A DNA stretch of 64,000 nt from Akebia trifoliata (Eukaryota > Streptophyta > Magnoliopsida > Ranunculales > Lardizabalaceae). The notes beneath the pieces were generated by a model. The model had not been told where the DNA came from. It made no database searches and saw only the letters and a program-made list of their open reading frames with translations. Each line of letters starts with the position of its first letter. Position 1 is the stretch's first letter. The stretch spans positions 62,001 through 126,000 of the forward strand of contig JADQWC010000487.1 of NCBI GenBank assembly GCA_017979445.1, in the 5' to 3' direction. Both the position numbers and the translations under genes were made by a program. Positions 46,736 to 59,100 of this stretch are shown one piece after another.

Positions 46736-47099
46736 TTTCTATAAAGAATACTAACAAATGTATGGTAATGACATCTAGCCAATGTTACATCATTTTCAAC
46801 CATCTATCAATCTATTCATTCATCTATCAATAAATCACATCTCACGTGACATAGCCACTAAAAAATGCTAGTATCACTGACCCATCAAACATTTGATAAC
46901 ATAGGTTCCCTTTATCCATTCATTACTTCATCGATAAATAATCTATAATTCTAGGTACCTATCAAAGTACATCTTTCTTAAAAATATTTTTTATTCTAAC
47001 ATATCAACCAATTCTACATGATGATTCTGGTTGACTAGAAAAATTTAGAAAATGCGATTAAACAATAAACAGTTAAAATTATAGAAAGTTATGAAAATT
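46736..47099. other. Unassigned AT-rich sequence
   Basis: Short ATCTATCAAT motifs recur between 46800 and 46830. I see no gene and no match to other parts of the window. Confidence 0.3.
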
Positions 47100-49300
47100 T
47101 GTCTAAGTGTGAATGCTCCTTCGGACATCTGTGGGATGCTGCAGATCCTCTATGTTTTTGAGTTGCCACCTAGTTTAGGTTTAGGAAGCATAAGATGACT
47201 CTGAATGGAATTCAGTTCGGTCTACGATAAAGACAATGGGTAAGGAGTCAAACTACGAGTTTCGGGAGGTGTTAGGCATCAAATCAGCCCGATCAAGACG
47301 ATCAGTTTCTACTACGATCCAAGACTATCCTATGATCAATGAGTGAAGACTAAAGTCAAACTAGGGTCAAAGTGATGTCAAAGTCAACTACAAGTGACTA
47401 TAATCAAGGTCAAGGTTAAAGATTGACCATCATCATCATCATATTATGCTAGATTAGCTAATTGAGTCCTATAGCTTAAATTTTCTAAAATTGGATTACA
47501 TGATTTTCTCGAATTTTGTATTTTTAATAAAGAAATATTAATTCTCAAAAAGCCTAATTTACCCAATGTGGCAAACATTAGTGAATAGATGTAATACCAA
47601 ATGCATAAAAAAAATCAATGAATCAACTTGATGACCAAATTTTATAAAAGAAAAAAAATCGAATTAAGTGCTAACAAGTCAACTCGTAAAAAAATTCGGA
47701 AATAAACTTAATGAGTGTGAAGAAAAAATAAAAATATATATATTTTGTTGTTGTTAAGCCTAAAGTGACTTCTTAGGTTGCCTACGTACCCTAGATATCT
47801 TTTGGGATCAGACCAAACGTAGTTCGAAAAATACACGTTAAATCTCAAAAAACTTGTCCAGGTCAACGAGTTGGCTCGGTGACTTTTAAAATTTGATAAA
47901 AATTAACTTAGCCTACTTAGAAAAAAATATTTTGTTTTAATCTTGAAATGTGAATTTTTGAAAAAGTGAGATGACTCATTGAATAAACAAAAGAAAACTT
48001 TTATGCATTGAATTGACTCGATAAAAAGTATAAAAATAAAATAAAGAAACAACTCGACTAACCTTAAAGAAGTGCAAAAATCCAATTGTTAGGATCCCTT
48101 CAAAAAAACCTATAGAGTCTCAACATGATGTTTTCTCCACAGTTTGATTAAACCGATATGTGATAATCTCTTTTATCGCATATGTGTGATCGTCCGAAAA
48201 GAATTGCTACAAAGCTCGGGATGGGACAAACAATGAAGAGGTATTACAAATTGAAGTTGTAGTGAGTAGGGTTGCAAGTTGAAGGTGTTTCTGCTTCAAG
48301 GATGGAAGTGTGAAGAATGGGTTGTGGACAATGAAAATATGAAACCGAGAAGGTTTGTTAAGTGGTTTTATGGCTGCAAGAAAACGTGGATTTGTGGAGG
48401 TTGCTTGGGCTACTATAACAAAGGTCTATGGAGGTTTAATGAAGGGAGGGAAGAAGAATGAAGAGGATGATAGAGAAACATCTGTTGGGGTTGCCTGGAT
48501 GTGATGAAAATAGTAAGAAAAGCTATGAGTTTGCTACGATGAAGATGATGATAATAGAAGAGGTTGTTTGAGATAAAGAGGATGTGATGAGGTTGAGAAT
48601 GTGAACAATGGGTAGAGGATGAAAGTGAAGTGAAGATGTTTATGGGTTGGTTTGGTGGAGGAAGAAGACGATGGTGATGAAGAAGTTCGATTAAGAATGA
48701 AGAAGATAATAATGGTGATGAGTTCAACTATTGGAGGTGATGAGAATGGAGAGTTGTGTTGGAGGTCGAGGTAAGTAACTCTGCCCTATTCCTTATTTTT
48801 CTTCTTTTAAATTTTTTTTTCTTGCTATTTTTTTTTGTGGAACCCTTTGCTACGCTTTTATTTCATTTTTATTTTAATTTTGAAACCTTTCTATTGCATT
48901 TTTTTTCTTATTTTCCTTCCTTTCTTGCCGAATCTCCTTAGTTTTATGTGAGTCATTAGAGAACTCTCTTTTCTAAACATGCATAGGGTGCTGCTTATAT
49001 AGACAAAAATAAGGAGAGGTCAAGTCCCATAAGGAATCTCTCTCTCTTATGTAGTTTCAACTGAGCCTTTGGGGGGGAAAGAGGTCAAGTAATCATAGGA
49101 CTCTTTCTCTCTCTTACTCGATTTTTTTCCTTCTTTACACTTCTCTTGGGTGAACCAAATGTGGGAGAATTCTCCTACAATTGAAATACATTGGCAATGA
49201 TCCCATGCATCTCAGGTGTCTTGCAATGAATCCACTCTAAAATTCAATTTGTCAATTTAATTCCAAGCGCGATCGATTGGTTAATTATCCAAATTTTGCG
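47100..49300 (-). repeat. Minus-strand Tat-type LTR fragment
   Basis: Near 47165-47350 the minus strand reads like the 3' part of the LTR ending at 16998: CCTATGATxxTCTTxGATyGTAGTAGAAAxyGATC, then GATGCCTAACACCTyCCGAAA, then CCTAAACCTAAACTAGGTGGC. The conserved GGTACGTAGGCAACCT block lies at about 47775. A TATA-like TCTATATAAGCAG lies at 48993-49005. The LTR start (TGTAGAyACCCC) is not found, so the 5' end is missing or is cut near 49300. GA-rich sequence at 48260-48760 gives only chance reading frames. Confidence 0.6.
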
Positions 49301-49366
49301 TCAATTGATGATTTAGATTTTTAAAATTGATTAGGTAATTTGGTGATTTTCATTTTAAAAGGTTTG

Positions 49367-49810
49367 TTAATTAGTTTGATCGATAGATTCATAGATAAAA
49401 GTTCTTTGAAAGAGTTGAGCCAATTGTTCCTCACTCAGTCCCTGAGCTTGTATGATATTGATATATACTTTTACGTGAGTTCTGAGACATCCAATCTTAT
49501 CAAACTGATCCATATCTGGTATGGTGAATTTCTCTAGCATACGAAAAATAAGAAATAATGTCATTGTCCTTAATCTAAGGGCAAAATCATTCGAATCTTT
49601 GATATTCTTCAGAGTAGTTTTAATTTAAGTTATTCGATAGGCTAAGACAAGGTTGATGGGTATTTTATATGTTTTTTGGTCTTCATCGAGGTCAAATATA
49701 TCCTGAGGCTATTTAATTTTATCTTTCTTCTTTTTAGTTTTCAGGCTAGCAATTTGTGCTTTAACAGATGTAGTGATTTGCACTTGGAAAAAATTCAAAA
49801 ATTTGATGAA
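49367..49810 (-). pseudogene. Minus-strand Tat gag remnant
   Basis: The minus frame at 49564-49367 reads LEKFTIPDMDQFDKIGCLRTHVKVYI, then QGLSEEQLAQLFQRTF. It aligns with LSEKFVMPEMDKFSGTGCAKTHLKVYV...LSDEQMTLLFQRTL at 61065-61215. Upstream (49570-49760) a further stretch, KKKKDKIK, FDLDEDQK and AYRITQIKTTLKNIKD, matches the same Gag's N-terminal part. The sequence stops at about 49367, before the GSALRWxxSQD part. A LINE follows to the right. Confidence 0.75.
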
Positions 49811-49999
49811 GTGTCACTTGGAACATGGTAGTTGTTCCTTTACAGGGCAATGATAGGTTACTCGAACTTGACGACAATATTCATTTTTTTTTATAAATAG
49901 CATTGTATTCAAGAACCAAATTCAAATCGGTCGAGATGACCGACCTGGAAAAACAAGACAAGACTAATCACGAAACAAGACAACAAATCGTATCCCACC

Positions 50000-50880
50000 T
50001 ACACACAAAATCTTCAAAAAACAAACCCCTAAGCTCCTTAAATACTTTCGACCAACAAAAGATAAGACCCAAGATAGACATAATTGTTTGTGGACAATCT
50101 AATTGCTTCCCCTCGAAGATGCGCCTATTTCTCTCAATCCACACCCCCAACAAATTGCGAATGGCGTAATGTTCCACAACATCCTCTTTGTGCCACCAAA
50201 CGTGTGTCCAATTGACGACCAACTAGTGAAGATATCCTTAACTGATCTCAGTAGGCATGTTGAAATCCCAAATAACTTAAAAAAATGAGTCCAAATGGCA
50301 TGTGAGAATTTACAATGGATTAGAAGGTGATCCGAATATTCTTCATCTTCCATACATAACACACAGCAACTATCCCCGCACAATCCATGCCGCATCAAAC
50401 AAATCCGTCGTTTGAATCCTTCCTAGAACCGTCGTCCACGTGAAGAAAGCAACTTTGCTTGGCACTTTTGGACCCCAAATCGAGTCATGAGGGAAGAGAG
50501 AAGCCCCATTGCTATTCAAAGATTGATAGAAGGAACGAACCGAAAATCTTCCATCTTTACTTGCCGTCCAAATCCTCTTATCTTCCCTTCCCGTACGTAA
50601 CTCGATTCTTGAAGCGTCACCGACTAACCTGCCAACTTCTTGAAGTTCCAACTCATTAATGCCCCTTCAAAAACCAAGGTCCCATGCAAAGTCTCCGCCC
50701 ATGGCTCAACGAATGGATGTGATTGGTTGCCCTTTCTTCAAGGATAAGGAATACAACATTGGGAATACCTCCATTAGAGGTCGATTTCCACACCATGTGT
50801 CTTCCGAGAATCTTACTCGACTGCCTTCCACTTTGAATTTGACTCTCGCTTTGAATAAGGGGATAATCTTCATGATGCCC
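50000..50880 (-). pseudogene. LINE C-terminal region (zinc-binding RVT tail)
   Basis: The main frame continues past stops near 50881, 50717 and 50675 with FKARVKFKVEGSRVRFSEDTWCG and KDGRFSVRSFYQSL, then WGPKVPSKVAFFTW, to a frameshift near 50395. The next frame gives CCVLCMEDEEYSDHLLIHCKF (the Cys-Cys-His-Cys signature of the zf-RVT region). Another frameshift near 50150 leads to IERNRRIFEGKQ, typical of the end of plant L1 ORF2. The 3' UTR and poly(A) follow to 49884. Confidence 0.75.
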
Positions 50881-50882
50881 TT

Positions 50883-52460
50883 CTACATCCCGCACCCATA
50901 TGGTTGTCTGGTTGGTCCACTTTCCCACCCTGTCTGACTGGACTTGTACTTACTTTCTATAACTCGTCTCCATAAGTTGTCCCCATCGTTTCCAAACCTC
51001 CACAACCATTTTCCCCTCAAGGCCATGTTCATTTCCCCAAGTCTCCTAATACTGAGACCGCCTTGTTTCTTAGTAGAGCAAACCTGTTTCCAATTCACAA
51101 GATAGTGTTTTCTATTCCTATTTCTGTCATGCCATAAAAAATTATGAAACAACTTGTCTAGCCTTAGTTCTACACTACGAGGCATTGAAAGGAGAGAAAG
51201 AAAATATATTGGAATGCTAGAAAGAACACTTTTGATCAAAGTCAGTTTACCTTCCTTGGATAAGTTATTGGCTTGCCACCTTGCTAATTTCCTTTCAATC
51301 CTTTCCACTATTGGATCCTAGATCGCCACCCTCTTGTAGGGGGCCCCCAAAGGCATCCCCAAATAAGAATAGGGGAGACTACCCACCTGCCACCCCAACA
51401 AAGCTGCTAGAAGAGTTGTGCACCTAGCCAAGCCGATTGGAAGTACCTTGTTTTTCCTCGTGTTAACTGGAATACTTGACACCGCTTCGAAACAACAAAG
51501 CAATCCGCCTAGCCTCCTTGTCTGCTCTATGGAATCATCCAGGAACACAAAAGTATCATCTAAGAATTGTAGGTGCGAAATAATAACAGTGCCCATGCCT
51601 ACGGAGAACCCTGAGAAAAATCCATTCTCTACCCTTCTTTCCATCATCTTAACAAAAGCTTCTGCTACTATGATAAACAAGAAAGGAGATAGAGGGTCCC
51701 CTTGTCTGAGACCCCTTGTACTCCTAAAGAAGCCGTGGGGCGATCCATTCACCAAGACCGAGTAAGAGGGGGAAGTCACGCACGCCATAACCCATGTGAT
51801 CCACTTCCTACCAAAACCCATATTCTCTAACATATATTCCAAAAATTGCCAGTTGACGTGGTCGTAAGCCTTCACAAAATCCACCTTGCACACTACACTT
51901 GTTTTCCCAGATTTCACTCTAGAGTCAATGCACTCGTTTGCTATTAGAACCCCATCCAGAATTTGTTTTCCTTTGAAAAATGCGCTCTCGTTGCACTCTA
52001 TTAGCCTATGGATGACACATTTCAATCTCTTAGCAAGAATGCTCGTGATGATTTTGTAACTAGTGTTCACCAAGCTAATAGGCCTCAAGTCCTTGATATC
52101 TTCAGTCCCCGCCACCTTTGGAATTAGAGCAATGAATGTACAGTTGGAGTCACGATCCAACACTCCCTCTTTAAAAAATTCATTGATTAGAGTAATAAAA
52201 TTGTTCTTAATGGTTTCCCAACAAGTCTTGTAGAATTCCACAGGAAAGCCATCTGGCCCTGGTGCTTTATCGGTCTTCATACTTGAGATAACATCCCATA
52301 TCTCCTCTTCTTCAATGGGTCTTTCCAACAATTCACTATGGGGCTCAGAGACTCTATCAAACTGGAGAAGGTCGGGTTTCGGTTTGTTATCAGTTCCTTC
52401 GATGTACAACTCTGAGTAAAAATCTACGATCCCCTTGGCTACCGCATCTTCGTCTTCCAC
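50883..52460 (-). pseudogene. LINE reverse transcriptase
   Basis: RT motifs in order: KAPGPDGFPVEFYK (about 52250), FIALIPKV, DLRPISLVNTSYKII (about 52060-52100), KVDFVKAYDHVNW (about 51860-51895), GLRQGDPLSPFLFI (about 51685-51725), LQFLDDTFVF (about 51545-51575; the usual sequence is FADD, and here the two Asp remain but Ala is Leu), then SYLGMPLG. A stop at about 51316 separates it from MERIERKLARWQANNLSKEGKLTLIKSVLSSIPIY and the IQxNFLW-like region, open to 50883. RT would copy the LINE RNA at the nick. Stops make this copy inactive. Confidence 0.85.
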
Positions 52461-52892
52461 CTACTCCCCGTTCCCATGCAACCTCGTGATGTGGTTGTTC
52501 CTATCTCGGGCATTGGCAATGCAGTGAAAACATTTTGTGTTGTCATCCCCTTCTTTAAGCCATCTGATTATGGATTTCTACTTCCAACTGATTTCTTCCA
52601 GAAGTGCCAACCGTTGATATTTCTCACGAAGGTCTAATCTCATTGACCTTTCATTCATCGACATCGGATTCGTCTCTTCCCTACGATCCAAATCTTCAAT
52701 TCTTGAAAGGATCTCCTTTCTCTACGCATCCACCCTTCCGAAGGATTCCTTATTCCATTCTTTTAAAATCATCTTTAGGGCCTTTAGCTTCCTCCTAAAT
52801 ATATCCCTTGCTGTTCCTGTAAATGAAAAGCTCCTCCACCAATCGGTTACCAATTCCTTGAAATTGTGGTATTTCAAACAGATCAACTTGAA

Positions 52893-53627
52893 TTAGAATG
52901 TAATGGGGCCCCTGTTGAGTGGTCCTACTACCAACTGAATAGTACAATGATCAGATACTGGGTTTGGAATGGCCGTTTGAGATAGCTGGCAGAATATCGA
53001 AGTCCAATCATGTGAAACCAAGAATTTGTCTAATCTGCTGAGAGTGGGTAAATCATGTTGGTTGGACCAAGTGAAGCTTCTACCCTGGAGTGGGATGTCC
53101 ATTAAATTATTTTGATTCACGAATTCCCCATATCTTCTCATCCTTGTTGTTATCCTCGAACCTCCTTGTTTCTCACAAGCGAATCTAATAACATTGAAGT
53201 CACCTCCCAAACACCACGGTCAGTTCCAATAACTACCCACATCATCCAACTCCTCCCAAAATTGCTTTCGTTCCCATTCTCTAGTGGGGTCGTAAACTCC
53301 CGAAAACACCCAACTGTCTTCCTTCCCTGTACACCGGCATAGAATAGATACAGAAAAAGCTCCTACTAATGAATCTTCCACCTCGATCAACCTCTTATCC
53401 CATAACACCCAAACACCTCTTGTTGTCCCATTGGCTGAAAGATACTTCCAACCCAAGTACCGCTTACCCCAAATGTCACGAACCACCGCCTTATCCACTT
53501 GTTCCATTTTGGTTTCTTGAATTGTTACAATGTATGGTTTGTGAGCTTGAATTATTGCCTTAACCGAAGCCCTTTTGGATCTGTTGTTAAGTCCGTGCAC
53601 ATTCCAAGAAAATAGTCTAATCGACAT
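52893..53627 (-). pseudogene. LINE AP-type endonuclease domain
   Basis: Begins MSIRLFSWNVHGLNN (the WNxxGL motif), then IVTIQETK (catalytic Glu), then WVFSGVYDP. A TGA at 53218-53220 interrupts. In the same frame come GGDFNVIR, GRSFTWSNQ, SRLDKFLVS and NPVSDHCTIQL (catalytic SDH). This endonuclease nicks target DNA to prime reverse transcription. All main motifs survive apart from the internal stop. A further stop at about 52893 is followed by linker sequence (EEISWK, WLKEGDDNTKCFH, NNHITRLHG) leading to RT. Confidence 0.8.
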
Positions 53628-54390
53628 TTGCAGCCTTGAGTTTTCTCCCGCTTCTTAAGACTAGAGACGGTCCAGCCTTAACCATATCCCCAGACCTATG
53701 CAATTCCTGAACTTCTTTAACCAGTCTGACCCTTATTTTTTTCACTTTACTCTCATCTGCCATCCCAATTCCTTTCCTTTTACCCAAACATCTGTGCTGT
53801 CTTGACTCTTCTCGATCTACTTCTGTCCTTAGAAAGAGTTCCACCTCATCCCGGACATTGTCTTGTTCCTCTTCTGAAGTGCCTTCCTCTTTGATCCCTG
53901 AATCGAAACACTCGCCAACCTCGTTTCGTTTCTTGAGTGCCAGTTCAAATAGAATGCCAGTACCTTCTGTTTGTCCTTCTTTACTTAGCCCAGCAGCCCA
54001 ACTAACCTCACTCAAATTATTAATAATCCAGTCAGCTAAAACTTTCACTATCTGATTCTTCGATTTATTCCTTCCCCAACTCCTCGAGCTCTCCTCAATA
54101 TCTACCATGGCTAAGGGTTTGGTATCCAATTCAGGTTCCATCTGTATCACATCCTCTGTGGTATGGTTAGCAAAGTCCCCTCCAAGTGATACTTCTCCAC
54201 TACCACATCCATCTCTCCGAGCGTTTGAGTCTTCAACAGACTGTAATAGTTGTAAAAAGCCACCCTGTGACAAGGCGACCCGTTCTCCCCTCCTCCAGTC
54301 ATCTGTCAGATCGTGTTGCAGCTCTCCAAACACTCCTAGTTGAGATCCAACTCTAGATGTTCGTTTATAGGCCGTTGGCTCCTCATGGTT
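53617..54390 (-). pseudogene. LINE ORF1, C-terminal part
   Basis: About 257 codons are open up to the stop at 53617; its 5' part is lost at the LTR insertion. The protein is rich in Glu, Ser, Lys and Arg with a basic C-terminus (GKRKGIG, KVKKIRVRLVKE, LRSGRKLK). I see no CCHC zinc knuckle in what remains. ORF1 proteins of L1 elements bind the element RNA; that role here is inferred from position only. Its last codons overlap the endonuclease start by about 11 bases (AATGTCGATTAG). Confidence 0.6.
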
Positions 54391-56124
54391 GTAGACACCC
54401 CATTTTTGCACTCGCCTGATTAATCAAATCGTCAACCCGATTGCAATGATTCCCAATGATGGATGTGTATTCCATTGCTTTATTTTGTTACCAGATATGT
54501 TTCAGAAATCCGGATGAGGTATCTCGAACTGACAAAACCTTAGAAACCACGCTACGCTAGGAAAATACGACCCTAGAAAAATAAAAATCATCATCTTGCA
54601 AACCAAAAAGAAACTTCACGATAAAAATCACTAAAAATTACCAAATTATCAAAATACCCCTAACCTCAAAACAACCCTAGAGCCTACATTACGCTTAGGA
54701 AAACTCTCTCAAATGCATAAAATAACAAATCGAAACCAAATAAATCATTTCGTCAATTTTAACAGAATTCGACAAATTACGAAAATGCCCCTCATAAAGT
54801 TCAAGTCCATTTCACATAAAAAATTTCATAAATAATACAAACTAATATTTCCATCGAATTCATTACGAAAAATCGATTCTAAAACATCCTAGAACATTAA
54901 AAACCGACTTAAAACATGAAAATTCCTCTCCGGGGGCAAAACGGTAATTTCACAATTTTCATAATTAAAAAATTCGAAATTAATAAATAAAATATTAAAT
55001 AATTAAAGTGAAACATTGATAAAATTAATTTAAAAATTTGAACCTAAAAAATCGATTAATCGAACTCTCAGGCAAAATTGTTGAGGGTTCGTGGGATATT
55101 TCTTTAAGGACCCCTCCATTTGGGGGTCCAAAGAATTAAAGAAATAATCGAAGGGGGTTCTCATAAATTTAAAGTCAATCAAGCAAGACTGTAGTCAAGG
55201 TATTAAAGTCAATCAAGTGAGGCTGAAGTCAAAATTAAAGTCAATTAAGCAAGACTGAAGTCAAGATATTAAAAGTCGATCAATTAAGACTAAAGTCAAA
55301 ACATTAAAAGTCAATCAAATAAGACTAAAAGTCATAATAGAGATCTAATTAAATAATAACTCTATCTAATAGAGTTCTAACTTAAAAACAATTCTACCTA
55401 AAACAATTCTAATTAAAACACAATTCTACCTAAAATAATTTTAACTAAAACATAACTCTAATTAAAAGATCTCTAATTAAACACTAACTCTATCCAAATC
55501 AACCTTAAAAAAATTCTATAAATAGAGGTGCTCACACCCTATTTTAGTATCAAATCATAAATCCTAAGAGAAGTAGGTCTAAAAGCCCCTTAGCCTCCCA
55601 TAAACCTTGGTTTTGGAGCCCCAACTCCTTACCTAACATCCCTCCTTCAATTTTAGTCTAGAAAACGCCTAAAAGCCCTCCAAAAACACCCCCAAATCCG
55701 TAACAAACTTGAAGAGTTCAGATTCAGAAACAAGGAGATACCTTGATCTAGGAGATCCGAAGTCAAATCCGGAGACAGAACGAAGCAAGGGAGCACGGTA
55801 CAAGGAGCTCTTTTGTCAGATCTGAGGGGACCAAGTCCTTGCCATCGGAAAGGTGAATTTTTATTCTTATTTATTTTTATCTAGGTTTTAGCAATGTGAT
55901 ATTTGAGAAGTTAGTAGAGACCGGCTTTGGCCGGGCGGGGTTGGTGCCTAACACCTTCCAACCCCGTAACTTGATCCCCGAATTCAGATTTTTTATGGTA
56001 GATTAGTTCTTTTTATCCATGTTAGAGTCAGTTTGATTCCTAGACCATAATAACTAGGTGGCGACTCCCAAACCTCAAGAGTCAAAAGTGGATCCGCGCA
56101 CCCCGCGGATCGAGGGCGCTTTCA
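54391..56124 (+). repeat. Ogre-type 5' LTR (1,734 bp)
   Basis: Starts TGTAGACACCCCATTTTTGC and ends GAGGGCGCTTTCA, one base before the PBS. A tandem AGTCAATCAAGxxAGACTxAAGTCAA motif (about 55175-55330) is followed by runs of AATTCTAxCTAAAA (55370-55460). TTCTATAAATAGAGGTG (TATA box, about 55514-55524) precedes a probable transcription start. GGTGCCTAACACCTTCC lies at about 55941. Near the end are a PBS-like TGGCGACTCCC (56058) and a perfect GATCCGCG/CGCGGATC hairpin (56091-56111). Confidence 0.85.
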
Positions 56125-56125
56125 G

Positions 56126-56144
56126 TGGCGACTCCACTGGAGAC
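56126..56144 (+). other. Primer-binding site of the Ogre-type element
   Basis: TGGCGACTCCACTGGAGAC begins with the TGG complement of a tRNA CCA end, one base after the LTR. I cannot be sure which tRNA it pairs with. The same TGGCGACTCC core occurs within the LTR about 68 bases earlier. Confidence 0.75.
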
Positions 56145-59100
56145 ATTGAGGATCAAACTTTAAAAACCCCAAGTATGGGAACAGTGCCAATAACCTAGTT
56201 TTTATTTGATTCCATTTAATTTTTAGTTAGTTTTTTTTTTTTTTTTTGTCTTTGTTTTTTGTTTGTTTATTGTTGTCCAATCATTAACTTCGGTTTAATT
56301 TTGGATATGTTAATCCGGCGTATTATTATTCTTATATATGGTTCAATCGAGAGTCGCTTAGGGTGACTTTAAATAATACCAAGTTTTAACGGATATTTTG
56401 TTGAGGGTGGAATAACGAATAATGATGATGGAATAATGAAATAAAAAAAAAGGGTTTTTTTTTTCTCTTCATGTTTATTCTTTTCTTTAAGGCATGTCGA
56501 TCCATTTTTGGATAACAAACGATGTTAGAGAAACATAATTGATGTTATTCGATAATGTCTTTTAAAAAACAAAAACAAAGAAAGAGGGAAAATTTTTGTT
56601 TTTATCATTTGTTTGGCAACATGTGCTGCCCCTTGACAGCACACAGATTTTTTTTTTTTTAAAAAAATTTCTTTTGAGTTTCTGCCAACAGCAACTACTG
56701 TTGGTGTGCCTTGAGTACAAAGTTTTTAAAAAACTCAACGATTTTAAATGGGGTGTCTTAAGTAAAAAAAAAAAAAACCTTTTTTATTTTATTTTTTTCT
56801 TTTAATTAGTTATTTCCAACGTCTTCTTCCCCATTCGGGTCTATCAATCTCGACAGAGCGTTCTGCTGCCCAGAGGGTTCCAAACTCCATGTATTGATTT
56901 ATAAAGCTCGAACGATCTAGACATTAATTGTTTCGGGTTTGTCTTGGTCCTCTACTTCGCAACCGAGCAAGAAAGTGGTGAACTAATGGACTGATAAGGG
57001 ATGAGATTTGCTGGAGATCGGAGATCGCGTGATTGTGTTCAATGTTGGTTTTCTTCTTCACGATTTTCCCTAGATCAATACTGTGTTGATTGTAACGGTT
57101 GTGAAGTTTTCTTTTTTCCGATCGGTTATTCACTTATTTGGGAACGTGTGACTTCGATTTCAAACACAAGGAAAGTTTTTAAATCCCGTTGCTTTCTTCA
57201 AGTAAAAGTCTCCAATCACCATTAGAGAAGTTCATAAAGAGATTTCTCTCGTCACAGCGCTAAAATGGCGAATAATTCGTCGAAAAATCCCATGTTATAG
57301 GCTGATCTCGACGATTAGTCTGCTGTTATGGGCTGATCTCGACGATTAGTCTGCTGTTATAGGCTGATCTCGACGCTAATTTGCTGTTAAAGGTTGATCT
57401 CGACGTTAAGCTGACGTTGATCTCGACGTTAAGCTGCTGTTGATCTCGACGTTAAGCTGCTGTTATGAGCTGAGCTCGACGTTATCCTGCTGTTTTAAAA
57501 CAGCAAGGCCGATCTCGACATGTGCTGGATGAGTTCGATTATTGGCAGCGGCATATAATCTGTTTCACAAAATTATCTTGGTTTTTTAAGATCAATTTGT
57601 TTTCTAAAAAAATGGGGGAAATTAATTTGTTTCACAAAAAGGAAAATCAAAATATAAAAAATAAAGAGTAGAAAGTTTTTAAAAAAAAAGGAAGTTCAAA
57701 AAATAATGAAATCAAATTTTTTAAATGTTGCTAATGGCAACATATGATCAAGTTTTTTTTTCTGAATTTCTTTTGATCGGGCTCATCTTGTGTTTTTTAA
57801 ACTATCCTCTCTATTTCATCAATTATTATTATACCCTCAATTCAATACCCTTAGAAATTTCGAATTATCTCGGGTCACCCCAAAATAACCTTCGATTGGA
57901 ATACATAAGAAAATAATACGGGATTAAATGCTAATATCAAGTATATGCTTAAGGTGCTTATCTTTGCCTATATGATTGGAATAATGTTGACTTTGATTGA
58001 ACATTCATTTGATCCGAATAGTTTTGATCTTGATTAAATTTTCATATGTATATGATTAGGCCCATGGGCCCATTTGTTTGAAAAAAGGCCCCGGGCACAC
58101 CCCACCCTGCTTTGCACACACCACATGCACGTTTACCGCTTTACTAACTTACACGTCCCATTTAGCCAACGTGGCACTAGTGCGTGGCCCGGTCTCTTCG
58201 GAGATGCGACGTCATTCATGAAACCCACAACTCCAGTCACGTACCTTAGGGTATATCGAACTGGGGCATCAATACCGTCTGATCAGGTGATTCTGAGAGG
58301 TATATTGATGCACCCAGGCTGGAGCGACCTGAGCCTTTGACCTATTGTGAGCCACACAGTCACATGTCCCGATTGCCAACGTAGTACTAGTACGTGGTCG
58401 GTCCCCTCGTGGGATGCCAAACCATTTATGAAAGCTACAACTCTTGACTCGTACCCGTAGGTATAAATGGTAATCTAAGTATATCAATTGCACTTCTTGG
58501 TCAAAACCGGTGCCTAAGCAAGATCTTGCCCCGCTGTACCCTACTGTACGAGGGGGATAGACTACGTCTATTCTAGACGAGAGGTATTTAAGTGGGCCCT
58601 TGCTCTGCATTGTGCGCCACCTCTCAACTGGAGATCGAACTGGCTGTTTTTTGGCTTCAGAGAAGTGAATTGAGGTTTTAGATTATCACCTATACGGTAT
58701 ATCAAACCAAGTCACCACGTATCGAAAGGTATATAGGTGTGCTTGGGCAAGGGCGGCCAGATAAAAATGCATTGCATGTAGTAAACTTAGAGTCTAGAAA
58801 CCTTCCTATTAGGTCACGACTCAAACTTATCGTGGGTTTCCCGGGTTGTTATTGAGTGAATGCATGTGATTGATGATTGTATGTGAGTGTTGAGATCAAA
58901 GTGTATGATTGGCCTCAAGGATCAAAAATTTATTTTTGAAAATTAAAATGGGTGCACCAACCCAATAAAGAACCCATTCTTTTACAATAATGACCCAGTC
59001 CACCTCGATCCAACGATCATGATGGACCGGGCAATTCAAATCAAAAGGGAAATTGAATTTTCAAAGAAGAAAAAGAAAATATTTTCCAGAAAAGAAAGTT

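Larger units (their letters stand above)
49884..54390 (-). mobile_element. LINE (plant L1 type), 5'-truncated by an Ogre-type LTR element
   Basis: On the minus strand the order is ORF1 tail, AP endonuclease, reverse transcriptase, C-terminal zinc-ribbon-like region and a 9-base poly(A) at 49892-49884. Endonuclease, RT and most of the C-terminal region share one frame (53627 to about 50400) interrupted only by stop codons; two frameshifts follow near 50395 and 50150. ORF1 is cut at 54390, where the LTR TGTAGACACCCC begins on the other strand, so the LTR element inserted into the LINE. On the other side the LINE abuts a Tat gag fragment. Confidence 0.85.

Noticed and set aside
48260..48760. Frames on both strands in GA-rich sequence
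   Set aside because: GA/TC-rich LTR sequence yields low-complexity frames on both strands; no motif.
54391..54411. LINE ORF1 starting at 54411
   Set aside because: The first codons would lie in the Ogre-type LTR. The LINE frame is merely open across the junction at 54390.
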